Shown: in pieces, positions 27,601-36,600 of the stretch
How the letters are laid out: each line of letters begins with the position of its first letter
How positions within the stretch are numbered: position 1 is the first letter of the stretch
DNA from: Marthasterias glacialis
Lineage: Eukaryota > Echinodermata > Asteroidea > Forcipulatida > Asteriidae
Length of the DNA stretch: 64,000 bases
NCBI GenBank assembly: GCA_911728455.2
Contig: OU452223.1
Coordinates: 12,937,923 to 13,001,922 of the forward strand
Direction of reading: 5' to 3'
The notes under the pieces: generated by a model
Database searches by the model: none
Seen by the model: only the letters and a program-made list of their open reading frames with translations
What the model was told of the DNA's origin: nothing
Program-made: the position numbers and the translations under genes

Positions 27601-30600
27601 CATTATAACAATTGTTTGCATTTATACAACAAATCCTTGTGGTTGGTAAGCAGTTTGCAACAGCTAAATTTATTTTTTCATTTATTTACAAGGTAAAAGA
27701 AGTTTTAAAAACGCTGAGGGTATACTTGCAGAGCCAAACAATTCAGTTGATACTAAAAAAAATTTAACCTCAACTTTTTCCAAATCTAACAAAAAGTAGT
27801 ACCGTCATCTGAAATCTTTTTTATTTTTGTTTACTTTTCCATTCTTACAGAAGCTATTTTTGTACTGTGTATTCATGGCATATTTATTTAATTTTACATT
27901 TATTTAACTCTTTTTATCCCTATATATTTTTCTGAACTTCTGGGGTTTGTGGGTGGGATTGGGGGTAGCGCATGGTAAGGATAATTTAATCAGCACATTT
28001 TTATTTATTTATTATTATTATTATTTTCTTTTTCTTTTATTTATTTATTTATTTTTTTATATTTAAAAAAAAAAAAATTTTAAGGGAGGTCCTTCTTACC
28101 ACTTCTAACTAGCGTCTGCCTCTGTATCTGAACGACCTTCTCCCACTTCCTCTTCATATCCTCATCATCTGTATCATACAGGTGTAGAACCTCATGAGGC
28201 GCCGCTGCCTTGAGGTTTATATGAGGGTAACGTGTTGACGGAGTAAGACTGTACTGCTCATACACCTTGCTGAGGTTCTCCGGGGTTGTCTGGGCGAGGA
28301 GGCGGTAGATACTCTCCCGCTCAGCGATGATTTCTGGTGGGGACATCTGATTTGATGACCAGTTGCGTATCATCCAAGCAGCGTCTAAGGCACCGAGGAA
28401 ACCACGGGCACAACCTGACCCTGTCGGCCAGAAAGGCTGGGGGAGAGGGTGGGGTGGGGGGGGGAATAAAGAGAATGAGGAAAGAATCTGGTAATTGTCC
28501 AGATTATAACAATGTATAATTGATGCATTTTCTCATTTAACAGACTTTTAAGAAAGGTAGACAAGGCATAGAGTTTCATTGTTCAAACAACAATAATGGG
28601 TGTTTCTTGGTCAATTTTAAACCAATGTACCAAAATAACGTCATTATTTGTCTCTGACACCATGAAGCCATCTCAACTCCTTAGGAGTATGCAGCCTTGT
28701 CAGCCAATTTGGTGTTCAATCTCCACCCTCCCACACACCTATCTACTCCTTGATGATGGGGAACAACATCATTACATCTTGTACATATGCTGTGACTAGG
28801 CTCAAGTCCAGTGCATTACAATGCTTGACCGTGACCTGGTCCCAATTTCATAAAGCTGCTTAGCAGAAAATGGCGCTTAACAATCTTCTGCTCAGCAAAT
28901 ATGAGCAGGATACCAGTCACAGATGGTACATGCAACATGATACTTTTGCTAGTAACCTTATTCTGGTAAGCATGATTTTGTTGTGCTTAGCTACTTTTTT
29001 TTGTGCTTGAAGTTGGGCCCTGGTATACCTAAACAAAAGTCTGCTTGAGACTAACCTCCAACAGACTGTCACCAACTAACGCCATCAGCAGCCGATGCCC
29101 CTTGCGTTCCAATACTCTGGCTGCGTGTTCAGCCTGAAAGATTGACGTGAAATCAAACATGGCAACGTCCGGCTGGCCGTAGTGGTTCAGGGCAAAGTCG
29201 AGCCTGGGCAGCTGTTTGTTGGTGGAGAAGTTGGCCGCCTCCCGGGCGTACGCCTGCAACTTATCATGACTGTAGTTGTTACGGGAGAGGAGCTGTATTG
29301 TGTCTGCTCGATCCTACCAAAAAAAGAAAATCATTTTGAAGTGTTTAAATCATGAAAACCAAACCACATTCGCACAGAGACGCTCGGCAGAAAACTAAAC
29401 AAATTCTGATAAATCTTTAGCTAAAATTCGCCATTAACCCTCGTAGCGCCCTGTATTAGAAACATGTGATACCATGAATTTTAAGCAAAGACAATTTCCG
29501 ACGCGGCCCTCACCTCCAAAATGACTCCCTTCTTAATCAGACTGTTCTTCTTCGCCGTCATGACAAAGTAGTGAGTGTCGTCCCTGTAGTAGACGATGTT
29601 CTCCAGGTCAATGCCGGAGGCCTTCTTCAGGTCCTGGAAGAACTTCTGATTGAAGATGAAGGCCACGCCGCTGATCTCCTCGACGCGGGCTTCCTCGTTG
29701 CTGTGGCGGTTGATGAAGTTGGCCGTGATGGCGATGGCGAGTTTGCCGCGGAATTCTTTGCGTTTGAATCCTGGAATGAAGATCGGAGACCATCAAGTGA
29801 GACATGAAAATGTTTCATTCAGAGAACTACTGTTGTTATTGTTATAGTATCGGGATATTTTAGGCAAAATCACAACCAGCGAACTTCAAACTAACCTTGT
29901 AGTGTGTTTCTCTTCCCATCGGCTCCGATGATGACATCAAATTCATATTCACAGAGAGGGTGGTCCTTAGGGTTCAACTTGGCTCGCCATCCCACACCTT
30001 GGATTTCAAAGAAAAGGAGAAAGTGTTCATATATGTTTTCATATGTATCTGTATTCTATGGTAAGATTGGAAACAACAACAGTAATAAATACAAATATTG
30101 TATAGCATATCTCACAGCATCTCAAAGCGATTTACAACAGACTGAATTTGTAATGTTTAGGTTCTTACATTATTTAGGGAACTATTTTTCATTGTTTTCC
30201 CGTCATGGTATTTGGGTTCTTCCCTTTCTCTCAAGTTGTGTTTTGCTTTTTGATGTATTTTATCTTTTTTCCAAATTCTGTGTTTTATTGTATAGACCCC
30301 ATGCACTTGCGTCACACACTGCTGAGTTGCCTGCCCATGGTCTGCCATTTTTTGAGTCAAAATGCGTGTGAAGATACAATGCACGTCTAAATACATGCGC
30401 GCACCTCAAATGCGCACTACACAATAACACACACTAAAACTGACTCCTAAATAGTGCAACCTAGATTTATTGTTGTGATGACGTCGGGTGAACTGGATCG
30501 ATAATGTAAAAAAAAAAAACTAATAAAATATTTTGTAAAAATTTTCTTCTCTTTCCCCAATAACTTTAAATGTCCATGTAATTCTTTTTTAGCGTAAGTG

Positions 30601-33600
30601 TTATCATTGCAAGCCAAATAGTTTTTTTACTTTTTCCCTTTGATTTTTTGTTTGGTGAAGAAAACCAAAACTGGCTATGCAGGACTGAGTCAGAACTATG
30701 CAGAACTGAAAGCTGACGGTACCAGCCTTTGAGAAAGACTCTGCTAGGGTAGAAACGTGATGCCATTAACAATAGTTGCATTCATACCACAGGTACTTTT
30801 TGGTTGGTGAGCAGTTTGCAAGAGCCAAGTCTATTTTCTCAAATAAAACAAAGGAAAACTAGATGCTAACTTTCAGAAAATATCAATTAAATTAGAGTCG
30901 GGTCTTAAATTCTCATAGTTTCAAGTCATTCTCTCTCAGTACAGTTTGGAAAAATGAGTTCCCTCTGTCACTGTGTCAAGTTTAAATCTCAGTGGCGTGA
31001 CCAACCGTTCCTATAAGGACATCTGGTAAAAGAAGAACTTGCAAATGACTAATACATATCTCGTATCGTAATTAAAGTTGACAGCACTCAACTTATACAG
31101 TAATCCAAACCAATTTGTAGTGACTAAAAAGGCGCGTGGGCGGGATTGATCAAGTTAAGTTGAGGTCTTCTTTTCTCCCCCGAAGAACTCAGAAAGCTCC
31201 GGATAAAGAGTGTAATACCCACTTACAACAAAAATAATAAATTGGGAAAGAGTTTGTCAAGTCTTTTTGTTTCACACTTGTCATGCTCAATTTTAAAGGA
31301 AGTTGAGCTTTGTGTAGCCTGAGTTTAGGAGGGTGATTGCTGGCTTGTTTTGTACTGGACCCATGAAACTCTGGCAAAACCTGGAGGTATGGACAGGTGA
31401 TGGGTAAGTCAGCTTCATGGGAATGATACAGCTCAATTTTTCTTTCCACAGCCAAGCTCAAGGTCTTCAAATCATGCGTTTCAGAATTCACTTCATGTAA
31501 TAATACCAGAGTCTTCGATAGCACTCATATCTACCAACAATTAGGTACTCCAGGCGCTTATTGTATTATTTTTGAAGACAGGCTTTTTAAGTTTTTGAAT
31601 TATGAGACCTATTTATGTAGCACCTTATAAAGGTTTTAAGGTGCTGCGACGCATTCAGCAGCCACTGCCAGAAACACCGGGGCAACCCCTTCTCTTAGCC
31701 ATAAGTGTCACTGGGTTCTTTTATGTGCATTACACAACACACGGGACTGACAGCTTTACATCCCATCCAAAGGACGAAGTATTAATGGTTAAGTGTCTTG
31801 CTTAGGGACACAAGTGTCAAGACCAGGAATCTAACCCACACTCTGCCGATCAGAACACCAGAGCTTGTTGAGTCCAGTGCGCTTGACCGCTCGGCCTAGA
31901 CACGCCATGTACATCTCAGTGTTAATCCCAGTAAGCCATGGGCGTATTGCCGATTTGCCGGAATTACTTTCCATTGCCACTGAGAATGTTATCCTCATCA
32001 CGGTAGTTTATCAACTGTCATGGTGGTTGCCACGGTCACAACAGCTGTTAAATCTCTCTCTGCACTAGATACTAGTCGAACCCGAAACGGTCGAACTTTC
32101 CCACCTCATTAGATCTCACAATTAAAAACAGATCATAAATAAATCTCTTGATTGCAAGAGCATATTTTGATTGTCGAGATTGAAGAGTTTTTTGCGGACG
32201 AGTCTGAATGATCACAGACCCTCTGTCAGAAGATCGAGCACAGTATTTTGGTGTTGACCATTACCCTGATGTGTGAGAGAGGACGTCATCCGTGTCATGG
32301 TAAAAGACAATCCCACGGGATCCTTTGACCTTGTGCTCGCAGCAGATCTAGAGAGGTGTTATATCATTTATGTTTTTGACAACCATACAGTAATAAGGAG
32401 ATGACGAGGGTATTATGACAGGTTTGCCAGCTGTGTAGAAGAGGGGAGACTGTTATTAAGACCTTAGGGTGTCCCATTTACCGATGAATCCAATCTCTCA
32501 CATCGTTTGCTTTACAACTAAAAATAGAGAGAGATTACCCAAACGCTAATCAATCTTCAACATTTGCTCTTTTTCAGTATGACATGTTTCTTATTGATAG
32601 CTTTTTTGTTCATATTCAAGACTCAAAATAAAAACTGTCAAAGTGTCTTTTATGCTTTACATGCATCATGTTCATGTTGGCAAAGTAGCCTCAGAGATTG
32701 CTGCGAACATGAGCAAATAATTGTAGGGTTGCATGTCTTCGACGACTGTCAGAATTTGACACGGCCAAATTACAGAATTTTGTTGCCACTTTTTTCCCTG
32801 ATATTCAGATGAAAAACATTCTCGTGTTTTGATTTGACGCTTTTACTTAGGGATTTCATCAATAATGGTGTTTTTCCTTGATACGCCACTGATATTTAGG
32901 AAGTTCTTACGTTCTTGATCTTGGTCTTCAGGGGGCTCCTGTAGTTCCTCAAAGGTCACGTTGGTGTGGATCTCAACGCCAAAAAGAAGAGCGACCTTCA
33001 GAAGGATCAGCTGGAGCTGGCGGATACCTGAGAAATTAAATTAACAACAACAAAACACAGTAATAATCTTAGATGATCCTCTGATCTTAAGGTCCATTAT
33101 TTCAAACTGATACTTAGACGTCAAAGAAACAACAAAACTCTGAGAGTGTTTTCAAAACCCAAAATTTTGAAGCGATTCTTTATATAGCTATCTAGATTAT
33201 TGTGAAGTATCCGATATCATAGATAACTGGTCTTTTTTTACTGTTGTGCAGGATTTAGTTGGAGGCTGGATTTTTCTCAGAACTCGTCAAGCACTCAGTA
33301 AGCTGTGTTAATCTGAAGGGCAGTTTTGGCATTGTGTTTTACAGAACATTTTGAAAAAATGTTTTATTCTTGTAGATTGTACCTTGTGTTTAATACCATC
33401 TTTTTGTATGTTAAACATACCTTAACCTTAAAATGTAACTGCTCCACATATGTACAGCATTTAAAAAAAAAATGCAATATTTTTTCAATCTAATAAGTGC
33501 CATGCATGCTGTGCTTTTATAGCTACACTTCAAACATGAAAATCAGGAATTACCCAATAACTGGCTAAGGCTGTGGCTGAATGACCATGGTAACACGTGG

Positions 33601-36600
33601 TGAAGCATAGGCTGCCCTTAGCAACACCCTTAGCAACAGCCCTGTTAAACCCTTTCAGAGACCATAACGGCCACAAGCGGCTTGTACCAATGCACCCACA
33701 GCGGCTGCAAAATGGCCGCAAGATTTGACCCACTTCCATTCACCCAAAGAGGTCAAAGTTAAGGTCATGTCCAGAATTCAAACTTCCCAATCTTTCCCAT
33801 GTTAACATAGTAACTCAAATTGTAAAAATTAAAATAAAAAATTCTGTTTCAAGTTAACTTTATAGACATTTTTACTGAACAACATTAGCCATGTCTGGGC
33901 AGACGGTGATGATCAGACAGAAATGAATGATTAACATACATGTACAGAGTTAAGTGATGGCCAACATCAAACTATTTATGTAGGTGCCCCTCTTGCCCAG
34001 AGGAAAGCACTGATCCAAACATTACCTCTGCAAATTGATTTGATTTGATTTGATTTGATTTGATTCAGTAATACCATGTAAAAATACACAAACAAGGAAT
34101 GAAACTTTTTTTTACGAAAAACATTAAACAATTAAAAAACACTCCTCATAAGTATCTAATTAACCTCCCTTTTGTCCTTCCAAGTTTGTTTTTCCCCGAC
34201 TGCAAACGGTTACTCTAAGGAAAGGAAACCTTCTTCAGACAATAGCCCCTTGAGATATTATATTTAGCCCAATCACTAGGACCCCCTGTGATTACGAGCT
34301 GTGCTGGGTTACCATAGGGTGACATGGTAGACGCATGACACATCAACTTGAACAGGCTTGAACCAGTTATAAACACTCACATGTGCATGTGTATCTCATT
34401 ACAATACATTTTTAGTATACTGATCTAGGGAAAAACAAAGACAATGGCCGGTCAAATCAACAGCACAGGTCTGGAAGTGCCGTCCAAGAAAGTAAAGAAC
34501 GAAAAATGTACATAACGAATGCACTATTTGAGATCTGTAATAGACCATTCCCGCCTGTCAATCAACCTGTGCCCATTGACCAATTGGATCACATCTTTTG
34601 GTCATGTGACCTCGGTCAAACTCGGTCACACCTGCAGCCTAAACATACACAAACTAATGTGTGTGGGGGGAGGGGGGGGGGGGCTTGTTGCCAAAGCCGG
34701 AACGGTCTATGTATGCAGACTTCTCCATTAACAGTGGTCCGCTTGCTGAATGCTACATGTAGTTACAGGGTCAGTCAAAATTCTCTCCAAGGATTCCTGC
34801 GGGCTAGTTCAGTGTTGAACAGTATCACTGATTAATATGAAATATGGACTAGTGAAAGAGTTGCTGGACTAGTGAACTGACAAGCTAGCTGGTACCGCTA
34901 CCTGGTCATGGAAAAAGCTCAGGAAAAAACCCTGTCATGTACATGTATAATGCCACAATAATCAAATTGATATAAAGTTCTCACTTTAATTGTTGTGACC
35001 AATGCAAGGCTCTAGATGGTTATCAGAACAAGGTTGACCAGCACAGACATAATAGCAATCTGGGAGAGGGCGATGGGTATTTCCCCCCCCCCCCCCTAAA
35101 ACAAATCTCCTTTTTTCTATTATTTTAATTGAAAACTAATTTTCCATGTTCAGTTATTTCTTTTGGAAACCCAACCACCCACCCATCCACACTTTTGAGA
35201 AGAAAACAAAATATGCAAACAATTGTTAACAGCCTCAGGTTTCGACCCTAGCAGAGTCTTTCTCAAAGGCCAACAAGTTTCAGCCTTTGAGAAAGGCCCT
35301 GCTTAGGGTCAAAACGTGAGGCCATGAACAATTTTTACAACAGGTCCTTGTGGTTGCTAGCAGTTTGCAACAGCTAATTGTTTTAATTTTGTTTTTAATA
35401 TCTGATTTTTTTAAAATCAGATATAAATATTCTGAATGGTCCCAAACTGGCAAATTGCCTACTTTCCTGGGAGCTGCACCCTGTCACATCTCATTCACCA
35501 ATTTTAACCCCCAGACATCTTCCTTAAATCCAACACTTGATTTAATCCATTAGTAATCACTCTTCCATGTCAAGGAGAGGCTTAAGCACACAGATGGCTT
35601 TGTGAGGGCTCTTTGCAGAGATTTAATTTTAATCCATGATGCATATTCATGAGGGATTAAGTTTCAATCACTTCCAAAGCCAGGAACATTTACATTTATA
35701 CACACAATGCCTGGGATCCCTGAGTTGCATTAACAGATGAATGTTTCAAGGTGTATACTGTATATGTCAGGTTGGTTACATGAGAACGTTCCCCGTCCCC
35801 CCTTCCCTTTCTCACCAACATTTGAACAGATAAGCAAAAGAGAAATAAACTGTACCCTCGACGTGCTATTTCTCAAGATAACAATCATTGGAATGATTCT
35901 ACCCTTCCAAAATACACCATGTACCACTCCTTTAAGATATTCTCATAAAACAACGGTGAAGCCAACCGAAACATTAGCCATGATATCGTTGTCATGTGAT
36001 GTCCTATTAATTCATTCTACATGTCGAGAAACAACTACCTCATAGACTTTTATCATGGTGCGGCCATCTTGATTTTCTCCCATTCAATCCAATGTAACCA
36101 AACCGAGGCTGGAAGGGCAAATAGTCTGGTTCCTTTTTGTGCAATGAATATTAGCATCTATTACTGTTATTGGATACAGGGAACATGACCAAGATGGTGG
36201 CAGCATGATAAAGGTCTATTGGCCCTAACAATGTGTCATTTTTAAAAGCTCTTCTTCTCATCTATTTGATGAGCAAATAAACTCAAGATTTGAGTTTTTG
36301 GCAGGAAGTGCTTGGTTTTGGCATTGAGAGTCACAGACAATTAAGTCTGCCAAACTTTCTGTTTTCGATTAATCGCTTTTCTTCATTGCTCTGTATTTTA
36401 CTATTTTAATTATTTTACTGTTGTATGCTGGTCTAACACTGAGAAGGCTACCCTGTCCAAATAAAACTGCAAATAAATAAGTCAATAAAAACAACAGGTG
36501 GAAAATAAAGAGAATGAATAGAGTCCAACTCACTGATGTGATCAATGGCTCCTGCACAGAACTTTCCAAAGAACTTCTTGGCGCCAAGACTCTTCAGATC

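Larger units (their letters stand above)
29998..32910 (-). other. MICAL intron 5 (2.9 kb)
   Basis: Holds a reverse-oriented SINE at 31602-31910 and a fragment at 30722-30840 of the GCCTTTGAGAAAGACTCTGC repeat. No exon seen. Confidence 0.7.
33028..36533 (-). other. MICAL intron 4 (3.5 kb)
   Basis: Holds a 178-bp MITE, a 100-bp palindrome, the repeat also seen at 1054, a (GATTT)n run at 34036-34064 and G/C runs. No exon seen. Confidence 0.7.
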
